From Desulfotomaculum nigrificans DSM 574 (lineage in GTDB: Bacteria > Bacillota > Desulfotomaculia > Desulfotomaculales > Desulfotomaculaceae): 64,000 nt of DNA. A program made the position numbers and the translations under genes. This document shows, piece after piece, positions 1 through 13,565 of the stretch (positions within the stretch are counted from its first letter, which is position 1; the number at the start of each line of letters is the position of its first letter). The notes beneath the pieces are model-generated. The model did not search any database, was not told where the DNA came from, and worked only from the letters and a program-made list of their open reading frames with translations. The DNA lies in NCBI RefSeq assembly GCF_000189755.2, contig NZ_KI912183.1, forward strand, positions 12,564 through 76,563. The letters are read 5' to 3'.

Positions 1-427
1 CTTTGGCTTTCTGTTCCAGCGATCGTACAATTCGTTTAACGCTGCTATAGCTGATGTCTATATTGTCTTCCACTAGGGCTTCATAAATATCAATTATTTT
101 TTTAACTTGTTTATGTTGGCCATTCCTCCGTTTCTGTTCATTTTCATCCAAATGTTTTTTTATTAGGCTTTGAATATCTTCAGTAACTTTCCGCTTGGGC
201 CTGTTTCCTACGGTATACTTGGGGGGTTCTACAATTTCCTGAATCAGTTCCCCGGGATCTACTAGGCCAGAAGATTGTTCCAACTCCTTTCGCTTTTCTT
301 CGTATTTATTGATGTATCTGCGGACCGTTTTTCGATCCACACCCAACAATCTGGCAATTTCCCGCTGGGACTTTCCCTCCCGGTAATACATGATGAGTAT
401 ATTTTGTTTTTGAATCAACTTGATCAT
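1..427 (-). CDS. istA: IS21-type transposase IstA, N-terminal part (cut by window edge)
   Basis: Read on the minus strand from ATG at 427, with GGGAG just upstream, the frame stays open to base 1 (142 codons). The protein opens with a helix-turn-helix typical of IstA: a run like REGKSQREIARLLGVDRKTV at about residues 17-36, followed by RRYINKYEEKRKELEQ and a basic stretch. The DDE catalytic core would lie beyond the window. IstA is the transposase of IS21-family elements and normally works with the AAA+ helper IstB, which is not visible here. The family call is firm in the HTH region, but whether the element is intact cannot be judged. Confidence 0.75.
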   Translation of the reverse strand, partial: MIKLIQKQNILIMYYREGKSQREIARLLGVDRKTVRRYINKYEEKRKELEQSSGLVDPGELIQEIVEPPKYTVGNRPKRKVTEDIQSLIKKHLDENEQKRRNGQHKQVKKIIDIYEALVEDNIDISYSSVKRIVRSLEQKAK

Positions 428-533
428 CTCTCCCGGCTCCTCACATAGCTGTAATTTTGCTCTATGAGGATTATCGGCTAAGGTGGGGGTTTTTTCAATG
501 ACCTTTGTGGTGTACTTTTAAATTACCATAAAC
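428..533 (-). mobile_element. Probable terminal region of the IS21-type element
   Basis: Non-coding sequence ahead of the istA start. Read on the minus strand from about 533 it begins TGTTATGTTTATGG, a plausible TGT-type IS21 end, followed by a stretch with AAAGTACACC. The exact boundary is a guess, because only one end of the element is in view. The 26 bases between this end and the first CRISPR repeat could be the remainder of a spacer. Confidence 0.4.
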
Positions 534-559
534 ATAACATCGCTAAAGTCAAGAAAAAT

Positions 560-719
560 GTTACAATTACCTCCCGGTTATCAAGGGGATTGAAACCGTC
601 AAGAAAGAAAAGTCCTATCTTGCGTCCTCGCTTATGGTTACAATTACCTCCCGGTTATCAAGGGGATTGAAACCGATGAATGAAACTATAGACATACTGA
701 CAAAGTGGGTTACAATTAC
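560..719 (+). CRISPR. Short, disrupted CRISPR array (two full 37-nt repeats plus an 11-nt repeat stub)
   Basis: Two identical 37-nt repeats lie at 560-596 and 637-673. Each begins GTTACAATTACC and ends GGGGATTGAAAC, an ending common in type I-A/I-B and type III arrays. Spacers are 597-636 (40 nt) and 674-708 (35 nt). A third repeat starts at 709 but stops after GTTACAATTAC at 719, where an IS3-type end beginning TGTAATGTACC takes over. No further repeat is seen to the right of the insertion and no cas gene is in the window. The leader side cannot be told because an IS21-type element lies to the left. Confidence 0.85.
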
Positions 720-1419
720 TGTAATGTACCAGATTTGATGGACACACCGAATTGAGATAAAATATCAAACATCGGAGGTGTCTTTTTTTGGCAGATAAAT
801 CCAAACGGTACAATAAGGAATTTTAAACTTGAAGCTGTAAAGTTAAAGGCAACCACCAATTAAAACATAATTACCCTGTTGTCCCAAATATTGTTGACCA
901 GAATTTCAATGTTGCCGAACCTAATAAACTATGGGCGGCAGATATTACGTATATCCCCACCGGTCAAGGTTGGCTTTACCTTGCAGTCATAATTGATGTA
1001 TGCCTTTAAAAGGTCGTTGGCTGGTCTATGGATGGTACCATGACAAAACAGCTTATAATAGACGCACTGGAGTACGCTGTCCGTCGGCAAAGGCCAAAAC
1101 CCAGTTTAATCCATTATTCCGATCGAAGGAGTCAGTATGCAAGCTATGCTTACCAAGATGCCTTAAAGCAATATGGGATTATTACCAGCATGAGCCGGAA
1201 AGGTAATTGTTATGATAATGCCTGTGCTGAATCGTTCTTTAGCACATTAAAAAATGAATTGATTTACCTGACAAAATTTAAAACCAGGGAAGAAGTGCGG
1301 CTGACAATCTTTGAATATATGAGGTTTACTACAACCGGATTCGGCTCCACTCTAGATTGGGTTGTAAATCCCCGGTTGAATATGAAAATTATCTTAAGGA
1401 GAAAAAGCCCGTAGCTTAA
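720..1419 (+). pseudogene. Decayed IS3-family element (orfA/orfB remnants)
   Basis: The left end (TGTAATGTACCAGATTTG) abuts a cut CRISPR repeat. A TTG-started orfA stub (about 788, ADKSKRYNKEF) is frameshifted at once and then joins the middle of orfB, so most of orfA and the start of orfB are deleted. OrfB keeps WAADITYIPTG with the first catalytic Asp (about 930-962), a stop at about 1007, then HYSDRRSQYAS with the second Asp and ACAESFFSTLKNE with the Glu. A further frameshift near 1320 precedes a shifted C-terminal end (EVYYNRIRLHSRLG to KEKKPVA, stop 1417-1419). No matching right inverted repeat is visible. The element is inactive. Confidence 0.85.
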
Positions 1420-1434
1420 ATTCTCGCTTTCCGG

Positions 1435-1491
1435 CTGTCAAGGGTCGGCGAAAGCCGAGACAAAGTCCTTGCCCTTGACAGCACCTTTTTT
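1435..1491 (+). terminator. Inverted repeat with T-tract
   Basis: CTGTCAAGGG (1435-1444) pairs with CCCTTGACAG (1472-1481), followed by CACCTTTTTT. It could end transcription coming from the IS3 remnant, or it may itself be a mobile repeat. The inner loop also holds a small GGC/GCC stem. Confidence 0.5.
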
Positions 1492-1640
1492 ACACCCTAT
1501 TAAATGGGGACAGGCAACAGCCTGGACCCCTGCCACCCGGCGAGGATAGAATAAAAAATAACTTAAAAATAAAAAACTTGTATCAAGGGATACCCGGAGG
1601 TATTAATTCAAATGCTTCAACTGCTACGGAGAGATGCAGA

Positions 1641-2801
1641 TTGAAATTATTAACGCGAGAACTTGCACAAAAGATTGTTGAAAGAACCATGGGAATTATC
1701 AACCGAAATATCAACGTTATGAATGAGAAAGGAATTATTATTGGCTCTGGAGATTCAAGTCGTATCAACCAAGTACATGATGGAGCAGTCGAGGTTATTG
1801 AAAGAGGAAATATCGTTGAGATTGATGAAGAAGAGGCACAGTTTATAAAAGGGGCAAAGCCCGGTGTCAATCTTCCTATTTATTTTAAAAATAAAATTGT
1901 TGGTGTTGTGGGGATTACTGGTAAACCAGAGGAAGTTAGAGGATTTGGTTTACTGATTAAAATGGCGGCAGAAATGATTTTGGAACAAGCGTTTTTAATG
2001 GAACAAATCCAATGGGATGAACGTTTAAAAGAAGAAATATTGCATCAGTTGATTACCGGGGAAATTACCTCTGACCCATGGTTTAAAGAAAGAGCTAAAA
2101 CATTAAGTATTGATCTTGATGTCCCCAGAGTGGCAGTTATTCTTGAATTAAGATCGAATTCCTTAACCGAAGAAACTATGAGTAACAAAAAGAAAAAGGT
2201 ATTAGCAATTTTAAAATCATTAATTGAACCAGATGATTTGTTAACTTTGGTTTATACCAATGAAATTATTCTGCTTAAAAAAATTCGCTTAAAAGGTATG
2301 GACTGGGATAAGAATCATTTACTTCACCAATTAAATGTTTGGAAATCTCGGTTATACCATTCCGCAAAAGTAAAATTAAAAATAGGAATTGGTACATATT
2401 ATCAAGATTTTAAAAGATTATCCCAATCTTATGATGAGGCGAAAAAGACTCTTAAAGTGGGATTAACTCTTTATCCGGATGAAGATATCTACTGGTACCA
2501 GGAGATGGGCTTTCCTATTTTAATTCAACAAATTTCTAATATGAACAATCATCCGTTGTTAGAACTTTATAAAAAGATCTTAAGCAAGGATAAAAAAGGA
2601 GAATTGCAGCAAACGTTAAAGGTGTTTATTGAAGAAAACGGCGAAATTAATAAAACAACAGAACGACTGTTCATTCATCGAAATACATTGCATTATCGAT
2701 TAGATAAAATAAAAGAAATTACGGGAAAAGACCCCAAAAAGCTAAATGAACTCATTGAATTATACACATCAATGCTTATATATATCCTGGGAAATGATTA
2801 A
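1641..2801 (+). CDS. cdaR: CdaR-family sugar-diacid/glycerate regulator
   Basis: Activator of the CdaR type, which senses diacids or glycerate and switches on the adjacent permease and kinase. The TTG at 1641 is chosen because GGAGAG lies 7-8 nt upstream and the protein then begins MKLLTRELAQKIVERTM, the usual family start; an ATG at 1578 in the same frame would add 21 unlike residues. The protein is about 386 aa. Residues about 1-135 form the diacid-recognition domain. The C-terminus carries the PucR-type HTH (ERLFIHRNTLHYRLDKIKEI). It is very AT-rich compared with genes after 11 kb and ends just before a strong terminator. Neighbours gntP and glxK support a role in glycerate use. Confidence 0.88.
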   Translation: MKLLTRELAQKIVERTMGIINRNINVMNEKGIIIGSGDSSRINQVHDGAVEVIERGNIVEIDEEEAQFIKGAKPGVNLPIYFKNKIVGVVGITGKPEEVRGFGLLIKMAAEMILEQAFLMEQIQWDERLKEEILHQLITGEITSDPWFKERAKTLSIDLDVPRVAVILELRSNSLTEETMSNKKKKVLAILKSLIEPDDLLTLVYTNEIILLKKIRLKGMDWDKNHLLHQLNVWKSRLYHSAKVKLKIGIGTYYQDFKRLSQSYDEAKKTLKVGLTLYPDEDIYWYQEMGFPILIQQISNMNNHPLLELYKKILSKDKKGELQQTLKVFIEENGEINKTTERLFIHRNTLHYRLDKIKEITGKDPKKLNELIELYTSMLIYILGND

Positions 2802-2814
2802 TTTTTTGTGCAAT

Positions 2815-2851
2815 AGTCCAAAAACTTTGTCTCAGTTTTTGGACTTTTTTG
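2815..2851 (+). terminator. Rho-independent terminator after cdaR
   Basis: A perfect 12-bp stem, AGTCCAAAAACT against AGTTTTTGGACT, with loop TTGTCTC and a run of Ts. It separates cdaR from gntP, so gntP-glxK must have its own promoter in 2852-2964. Confidence 0.92.
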
Positions 2852-2964
2852 TTTTTATTAATGATGTTTATTTGCAAGAAAAATATTACTATAGTAAGTG
2901 CAAAAATAATCTTTCACAAATATAAAAAGTATTGTTTGTTCATGACAAAAAGGAGGATTTAAAA

Positions 2965-4236
2965 ATGGATGCTCAATTACAAGTATCAGCTTTAGGAGCG
3001 GTTATTGCATTAGTGATTGCAATTTTTCTTATTTTACGGAAAGTTCCGCCAGCTTATGGAATGATTGCCGGTGCTTTAGTTGGTGGTATCATTGGTGGAG
3101 CTAATTTAGTTGATACAGTTTCATTAATGCTGGAAGGGGCAAAAGGTATTATTCCAGCGGTATTAAGAATTCTGGCAGCCGGTGTATTAGCAGGAGTTTT
3201 AATAGAATCTGGTGCAGCGTCAACCATTGCTGAAACAATTGTTAAAAAATTAGGCGAAACGAGGGCCTTACTAGCTTTAGCGATTGCCACAATGATTTTA
3301 ACTGCAGTAGGAGTATTCATTGATGTTGCTGTTATTACGGTTTCGCCCATTGCACTAGCGATTGCAAAGAGAGCAAACCTCTCTAAACTTGCGATCCTAC
3401 TGGCTATGATTGGTGGAGGAAAAGCAGGGAATATTATTTCTCCTAATCCAAATGCGATTGCAGCATCAGATGCGTTTCATTTACCATTAACTTCTCTTAT
3501 GGCTGCAGGACTTGTTCCGTCCATTTTCGGTGTGATCCTTACCTATTTTGTGGCAAAAAGATTAATTCAAAAGGGGACACATGTAGATATCAGTGAAGTA
3601 CAAAATCATTCTGAAGGAAATTTACCCGGATTCCTTCCTTCAATCACGGCTCCTGTTGTAACTATTTTGTTACTAGCCTTACGTCCACTATTTAATATTA
3701 ATATTGATCCGATGATTGCACTACCTGTTGGTGGCCTTGTAGGTGCAATTGTCATGGGGCGGATTAAAAAGATTAATGATTACGCTGTATCTGGCCTTGG
3801 AAAAATGTCAGGGGTCGCTATAATGCTTTTAGGAACAGGTACATTGGCTGGCATTATTTCCAATTCTGGTTTAAAAGGTGTTATCATTGATGCATTAAAT
3901 GCTTCAGGATTACCTGCGTACCTACTTGCACCAATTGCTGGTATTTTAATGTCTGGTGCTACAGCATCGACCACTGCCGGTACTGCAGTTGCAAGCCAAG
4001 TCTTTGGTCCAACCATTTTACAATTAGGTATCTCGGCCTTAGCAAGTGCTGCAATGATTCATGTAGGGGCTACTGTATTAGACCACTTACCACATGGTAG
4101 TTTCTTCCATGCCACGGGTGGTAGTGTCAATTTACAAATCAAAGAACGCCTTAAATTGATTCCTTATGAATCTTTAATTGGTTTAACAATGACAATTGTT
4201 TCTACTTTAATCTTTGGCGTTTTTCGTCTGTTATAA
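2965..4236 (+). CDS. gntP: GntP-family permease (glycerate/gluconate type)
   Basis: Inner-membrane carboxylate:H+ symporter of the GntP family, about 423 aa with some 12 hydrophobic segments. The ATG at 2965 follows AAGGAGGA with good spacing; an upstream in-frame start at 2932 would add 11 polar residues. Family landmarks are IGGGKAGNIISPNPNAIA near residue 150 and the repeated Gly/Ala-rich helices. Between cdaR and a glycerate kinase gene, glycerate is the most likely substrate, although GntP homologues also carry gluconate or other aldonates. It is separated from glxK by only 28 nt, so the two are probably co-transcribed. Confidence 0.88.
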   Translation: MDAQLQVSALGAVIALVIAIFLILRKVPPAYGMIAGALVGGIIGGANLVDTVSLMLEGAKGIIPAVLRILAAGVLAGVLIESGAASTIAETIVKKLGETRALLALAIATMILTAVGVFIDVAVITVSPIALAIAKRANLSKLAILLAMIGGGKAGNIISPNPNAIAASDAFHLPLTSLMAAGLVPSIFGVILTYFVAKRLIQKGTHVDISEVQNHSEGNLPGFLPSITAPVVTILLLALRPLFNINIDPMIALPVGGLVGAIVMGRIKKINDYAVSGLGKMSGVAIMLLGTGTLAGIISNSGLKGVIIDALNASGLPAYLLAPIAGILMSGATASTTAGTAVASQVFGPTILQLGISALASAAMIHVGATVLDHLPHGSFFHATGGSVNLQIKERLKLIPYESLIGLTMTIVSTLIFGVFRLL

Positions 4237-4264
4237 TTGTACCAAATAGATAGGAGTGGTACGA

Positions 4265-5401
4265 ATGAAGATCGTAATTGCCCCAGACTCTTTTAAAGAA
4301 AGTCTTACAGCTCTTCAGGTTTCAAATGCAATAGAGAAAGGATTTAAAGAAATCCTAAAAAATGCAGAATATATTAAGATTCCAATGGCAGATGGTGGAG
4401 AAGGAACTGTTCAATCATTGGTTGACGCAACGAATGGGAAAATTATTAAAAAAGAAGTGATAGGTCCACTTGGAAAACCAGTCGAAGCTTTTTTTGGAAT
4501 TTTAGGCGATGGAAAAACGGCAGTCATTGAAATGGCAGCAGCATCCGGGTTACATCTTGTTCCTCATGAAGAGCGAAATCCACTTATTACAACGACATGG
4601 GGAACAGGGGAATTGATTTTGGCAGCTTTAGATTATGAAGTGGATCATATTATTATCGGAATCGGTGGTAGCGCAACCAATGATGGTGGAGCAGGAATGG
4701 CTCAAGCGTTAGGTGCAAAGTTGTTGAATCACGAAGGGAAACAGATTGGTTATGGTGGAGGGGCATTGAATCATATCGCCGCCATTGATATCTCAGAGAT
4801 GGATCCTAGACTTCAAAATGTAAAAATAGAAGTGGCTTGTGATGTAAATAATCCTTTAGTTGGACCGACAGGGGCTTCTGCGGTCTATGGACCACAAAAA
4901 GGGGCTACTCCGGAAATGGTTCAATTTCTTGATCAAAACTTAAATCATTACGCAGAAATCATTAAACGCGATTTAAATAAAGATGTAAAAGAGATACCAG
5001 GTGCTGGAGCGGCAGGAGGTCTTGGAGCAGGTTTACTTGCTTTTCTTTCGGCAGAACTAAAACGTGGTGTTGATATTGTCATCTCAGCAACGAATCTGGA
5101 ACAACACATACAGGGTGCATCCCTGGTCATTACTGGGGAAGGGAAGATCGATTCCCAAACCATTAACGGAAAAACTCCCATCGGGGTCGCTAAAATAGCG
5201 AAAAAATATGGAATTCCGGTTATTGGTATAGGTGGTAACATTGCAAAAGATAGTGGGATCGTTTATGAACATGGAATTGATGCCTTGTTTAGTATTGTAC
5301 CACGAGTTACAAGCTTACAAGATGCGATGGAGAACGCAGAGAAATATGTTAGGCAAACAGCAAAAAATATTGCTGCCATTTGGAATTTAGCAAGAAAATA
5401 A
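4265..5401 (+). CDS. glxK: Glycerate kinase, GlxK/GarK family
   Basis: Phosphorylates glycerate with ATP to a phosphoglycerate (2-phosphoglycerate in many members of this family), feeding lower glycolysis. It is about 378 aa, the usual length. ATG at 4265 (MKIVIAPDSFKESL) is preferred over an in-frame GTG at 4256 that overlaps the ribosome site AGGAGTGG. Family motifs are MADGGEGT near residue 42, GIGGSATNDGGAGMAQALG near 130-150, and VITGEGKIDSQT near 285. It is the last gene of the glycerate block and shares the block's AT-rich codon use. Confidence 0.93.
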   Translation: MKIVIAPDSFKESLTALQVSNAIEKGFKEILKNAEYIKIPMADGGEGTVQSLVDATNGKIIKKEVIGPLGKPVEAFFGILGDGKTAVIEMAAASGLHLVPHEERNPLITTTWGTGELILAALDYEVDHIIIGIGGSATNDGGAGMAQALGAKLLNHEGKQIGYGGGALNHIAAIDISEMDPRLQNVKIEVACDVNNPLVGPTGASAVYGPQKGATPEMVQFLDQNLNHYAEIIKRDLNKDVKEIPGAGAAGGLGAGLLAFLSAELKRGVDIVISATNLEQHIQGASLVITGEGKIDSQTINGKTPIGVAKIAKKYGIPVIGIGGNIAKDSGIVYEHGIDALFSIVPRVTSLQDAMENAEKYVRQTAKNIAAIWNLARK

Positions 5402-5410
5402 GGCTGAATA

Positions 5411-5456
5411 AAAAGGGACTAAACAATTATGTTTATGTCTCCTTTTGTTTTTATTT
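5411..5456 (+). terminator. Terminator after glxK
   Basis: AAAAGGGAC pairs, with one bulge, with GTCTCCTTTT at 5437-5446, followed by a T-rich tail. It closes the glycerate operon before the rRNA promoters. Confidence 0.7.
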
Positions 5457-5622
5457 TAGAGTGTTTTAAAATTAAACCATATCGATTGCAAACTATATTG
5501 GCTTATTTTAGCAACTATGGAAAATGCTAATGAGAAGATTTATAAAAAATTCCGCTTGTCATAACATAATTTTTGTGTTAACATAACAAATGTCGTCGCG
5601 AGGTGACAGAAGAAATTACCAC

Positions 5623-5652
5623 TTGTTACTTCTTAAAAAAGAGTGGTAATAT
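5623..5652 (+). promoter_or_regulatory. rRNA promoter P1
   Basis: TTGTTA (5623-5628), an 18-nt spacer and TAATAT (5647-5652). The -10 region, AGTGGTAATATAA, resembles that of the second promoter 78 nt downstream, suggesting a duplicated promoter unit. Confidence 0.55.
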
Positions 5653-5701
5653 AAGGTTTCTCTCCTGGTGAGGGAGTGAACAAACTACCAAAAACTTTCA
5701 G

Positions 5702-5730
5702 TTGACGAACAACGAAAGTGGTGGTAAGAT
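5702..5730 (+). promoter_or_regulatory. rRNA promoter P2
   Basis: TTGACG (5702-5707), a 17-nt spacer and TAAGAT (5725-5730), near consensus. It lies about 250 nt ahead of mature 16S, with the leader between. Confidence 0.7.
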
Positions 5731-5973
5731 AAAATTCCCGCCGCATGAGCGGTGGTGAATAAATGGTCTTTGAAAACTAAACAGTGGATGATGGATGTGC
5801 AGCACGGTCAAGTCAAAAGTCAGCATCCCCTAAAGGGGACAAGATAAAGCTGATACTATGACAACCACATCCTCGTCAAGCGTGAAAGCGCTAGCGAGTA
5901 ATTCCTGGAAAAGTAAACTAAAAAGCCGAAGAACTCTTTAAGATATTGAACACCCTAAAGGGTGCGAGAAATA
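5731..5973 (+). other. rRNA operon leader
   Basis: Untranslated leader between the promoters and 16S. It holds short paired elements such as GGGGACAAG near 5836 and CACCCTAAAGGGTGCGAG just before 16S, consistent with processing stems and antitermination signals. No gene is seen. Confidence 0.6.
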
Positions 5974-10943
<4,970 letters not shown>

Positions 10944-11224
10944 ATATTGGCTGTTGGCCAGGTTACAAAGAATACGACGATTTACTTGAAGGTTGTTCAG
11001 TTTTGAGGGAATGAAATTAGTTGTTAGCCTAAAGGGTATTCCTTAAGGGTCATGTTGCTGGACTATGGGGCATTTCTAACGGGTCCTGTTATTAGGAAGC
11101 AAGACCATAAAGGAATACAGTATTAGTCCAACAACAGGACCAAAGAGGAATGCAGAATAAGTCCAACAGCTGACGGCCAAAAGCCAAAAGCTGACCCCAA
11201 AGCACTGCCCACAAGTCAATAACT
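10944..11224 (+). repeat. 23S-5S spacer with imperfect inverted and direct repeats
   Basis: GGTCATGTTGCTGGACTA (about 11048-11065) is an imperfect inverted match to TAGTCCAACAACAGGACC (about 11126-11143). A shorter direct copy (GAGGAATGCAGAATAAGTCC) follows at about 11147. The arrangement can fold into a long processing stem. No tRNA is seen. Confidence 0.6.
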
Positions 11225-11342
11225 TTCTGGTGGCGATACCGGAGGGGGTACACCTGTTCCCATCCCGAACACAGCAGTTAAGCCCTCCAGGGCCGATGGT
11301 ACTTGGGGCTCACGCCCCTGGGAGAGTAGGTCGCTGCCAGAG
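11225..11342 (+). rRNA. rrf: 5S ribosomal RNA
   Basis: About 118 nt. It carries the conserved CCCATCCCGAACACAGCAGTT, GCCGATGGTACTTGGGG and GGGAGAGTAGGTCGCTGCCA, with complementary ends (CTGGTGGCGA against TCGCTGCCAG). Confidence 0.95.
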
Positions 11343-11349
11343 TAAGTTT

Positions 11350-11391
11350 AACCCCCCACAGTCTAAAGACTATGGGGGGTGAGTTTTTTTA
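11350..11391 (+). terminator. rRNA operon terminator
   Basis: ACCCCCCACAGTC (11351-11363) pairs with GACTATGGGGGGT (11368-11380), followed by GAG and seven Ts. Confidence 0.93.
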
Positions 11392-11412
11392 TTCTAATAC
11401 TTTAAATAACAA

Positions 11413-11437
11413 CCGGGCTGAAATAGCTCGGTTTTTT
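11413..11437 (+). terminator. Second terminator after 5S
   Basis: CCGGGCT pairs with AGCTCGG across loop GAAAT, with six Ts after it. It is a back-up terminator for the rRNA operon. Confidence 0.8.
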
Positions 11438-11811
11438 AATAAGGTATACTATCTTTCTATTTTATTAAGTTCATGCTATAGATATCGTCAAAGTAGCTTG
11501 CTTAGCTTTTAGAATTAAAACTGAAGATTTCTTAGTGAATACCATATTGAAACATTAAACGATAACCGACCGGAAAACCCGTTATTGCCCGAGGCATTGC
11601 TGGTTGCCGTATATTCTATGATCACATTATAGCAGGAAAAATAAGTTGTTCGATAATGGCGGATATCGTTTCTAAAATACATAATTAAAGAAGGAAATTT
11701 GACTTTTTTAGACGAAATATCTTCATAAATTTAAGACCAATAAATGGCCTGATTTTGCCTCTAACTAAATCCAATTAAATAATTAGTTACTGTTTATAAG
11801 GGGGAGAACTT
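11438..11811. other. Non-coding stretch with a possible gene remnant
   Basis: No intact gene. One frame around 11545-11630 reads like a protein fragment (ETLNDNRPENPLLPEALLVA) that runs into stops, perhaps a decayed transposase or other gene; it was not identified. The last 60 bases carry the leader of the chemoreceptor gene with GGGGGAGA at about 11801-11808. Confidence 0.4.
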
Positions 11812-12738
11812 TTGTTGAATTTGTTCGGGTTTGGTAAAAAGCAACCATTATTAGAAAATCATAATGTTTTATCACCGGAGGAGTCGACTTCGGAAAAAAT
11901 AGAAATAATAAAGGAACCGGATCTCTTAACCTGTGCATTTAAAATGGCCCCGTATATTAAAGGTTTGTTGGGTGACGAAATCGGTTTTTATATGACGGAC
12001 CTAACTACCAACATATACTGTAATCACGGCGCCGTAAAATTAACCGTTAAAGAAGGAGACCCGATCAAGGAAGGAAGTACGGCGTACAAAACCATAAAAA
12101 GTGGTAACCGTACAGTAGCAAAAGTAGGGGCTGAGGTATATGGGTTACCTTTTATAGGGACCTGTTATCCCCTTTCCGACCCGTCGACCGAAAAAATCGT
12201 CGGGACCATTTTAATTACCAGGCCCATTGAGCGGCAGGAGAGGCTGAATAAAGAAGCAGAGAATATGGAACAACGGCTTGATACCCTGGCCCAGGCGATC
12301 ACCAACCTTTCCGCCACGGCGGAGGAATTGGCGGCTACCACCGAAAGTCTGAATAACCACGCTCAGGTCATTGGAGAAGAAGTAAAAAAGACTGACGATG
12401 TGGTTGCTTTTATTCGCGAGATCGCCGAACAAACTCACCTGTTAGGATTAAACGCTGCAATTGAAGCGGCCAGGGTAGGAGAAGCCGGGGCCGGCTTTAA
12501 TGTGGTGGCCGGTGAAATAAGAAAACTTTCCCAGGATACGCAGCATTCTGTTAAGGAAATTATGCATACCCTGCAAGGTATACAAAAATCCATTCTGGAA
12601 CTGACCCATTCCATTGAACAACTATCGGCGGGAACCCAGCAGCAGGCCGCAACGGCTGAGGAGATTAATGCAATTGTAAGTGAATTAGGGTCCGTTGCAG
12701 AGGAATTAAGGAAACAAGCCGATGAATTACTTCGTTAA
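11812..12738 (+). CDS. Soluble methyl-accepting chemotaxis protein
   Basis: Cytoplasmic chemoreceptor of 308 aa with no membrane segment. Residues about 40-145 form a sensory domain of unassigned type containing [10 protein letters not shown] and [13 protein letters not shown]. Residues about 150-308 form the coiled-coil signalling hairpin, whose tip near 200-225 ([20 protein letters not shown]) is the conserved CheA/CheW-binding region. TTG starts at 11812 or 11815 both fit the GGGGGAGA site. It ends 14 nt before larE, so it is probably the first gene of the lar operon. That would link a cytoplasmic signal, perhaps lactate or redox, with this metabolism; the link is inferred from position. 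Confidence 0.88.
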   Translation: MLNLFGFGKKQPLLENHNVLSPEESTSEKIEIIKEPDLLTCAFKMAPYIKGLLGDEIGFYMTDLTTNIYCNHGAVKLTVKEGDPIKEGSTAYKTIKSGNRTVAKVGAEVYGLPFIGTCYPLSDPSTEKIVGTILITRPIERQERLNKEAENMEQRLDTLAQAITNLSATAEELAATTESLNNHAQVIGEEVKKTDDVVAFIREIAEQTHLLGLNAAIEAARVGEAGAGFNVVAGEIRKLSQDTQHSVKEIMHTLQGIQKSILELTHSIEQLSAGTQQQAATAEEINAIVSELGSVAEELRKQADELLR

Positions 12739-12752
12739 GGGTGATTTTAATT

Positions 12753-13565
12753 GTGAAAACTTTAGATGAAAAGTTAAAAAATTTGAGAGAAAAAATAAGA
12801 GGATACGGGAGTGTACTGATTGCCTTCTCAGGGGGAGTAGACAGTACTTTACTGTTAAAAATTTTGGCAGAAGAACTTCCTTCCCGGACTCTGGCTGTTA
12901 CAGCTATTTCCGATACATTTACATTAGAAGAAATAGAACGTGCCCAAAAGTTAGCCAAAGAGCTTGGAGTCGAACACCTGCTAATTGAAAGCACTGAAAT
13001 GACAGACCAAAGGTTTGTGTCAAATCCTCCGGAACGTTGCTACTATTGTAAACATATTCGTTTTAGTAAATTAAAAGAAATTGCCCGGGACAGGGGTATT
13101 GAAAATATAGTGGACGGATCCAATATCGACGATCTGGCTGACTTTCGGCCGGGTACTAAAGCAGTGGAGGAATTAGGGGTAAAAAGTCCTTTGCAGGAGG
13201 TAGGGCTTTCTAAAGCGGAAGTAAGGGAGCTGTCACGCCGACTCGGATTACCCACTTGGAATGTCCCGGCAGTTGCCTGTCTGGCTTCGCGTATTCCCTA
13301 CGGCGAAACCATTACGAAAGATAAGCTATTAACCATTAAAGCAGGTGAGGATTTTCTTAAATCATTGGGATTTTCACCCTGCCGTTTGAGGTATCATGGG
13401 AATTTGGCCAGAATTGAAGTACCAAGAGATAAGTTTATTAATTTAATAGAACACCAAGAAGAAATCACGAATTATTTAAAAAACCTGGGTTTTACCTATA
13501 TCACTTTAGATATAATGGGTTTGAGGTCCGGCAGTATGAATGAGAGCTTAAAGGAGGGTTTATAA
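12753..13565 (+). CDS. larE: LarE, sulfur insertion in nickel-pincer nucleotide synthesis
   Basis: ATP-dependent sulfurtransferase that turns the two carboxylates of the LarB product into thiocarboxylates (established for LarE). It is 270 aa from GTG at 12753, which follows AAGGGTGA; an in-frame GTG at 12741 adds four residues. The PP-loop SGGVDST is at 26-32. With this start a cysteine falls at 176 in PAVACLASRIPYG, matching the sacrificial Cys176 of Lactiplantibacillus LarE. Two more cysteines occur in RCYYCKH (96, 99). A three-cysteine set is the pattern of cluster-binding LarE proteins, which reuse sulfur from an iron-sulfur cluster. It is followed immediately by larB. Confidence 0.93.
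   Translation: MKTLDEKLKNLREKIRGYGSVLIAFSGGVDSTLLLKILAEELPSRTLAVTAISDTFTLEEIERAQKLAKELGVEHLLIESTEMTDQRFVSNPPERCYYCKHIRFSKLKEIARDRGIENIVDGSNIDDLADFRPGTKAVEELGVKSPLQEVGLSKAEVRELSRRLGLPTWNVPAVACLASRIPYGETITKDKLLTIKAGEDFLKSLGFSPCRLRYHGNLARIEVPRDKFINLIEHQEEITNYLKNLGFTYITLDIMGLRSGSMNESLKEGL

Noticed and set aside
1000-1206. Separate small gene overlapping the IS3 remnant
   Set aside because: It is another frame of the decayed transposase.
1501-1550. GGGGACAGGCA-type sequence as a new element
   Set aside because: Short fragments of this kind are common dispersed repeats; one or two copies here (also near 31302) are not enough to define an element.
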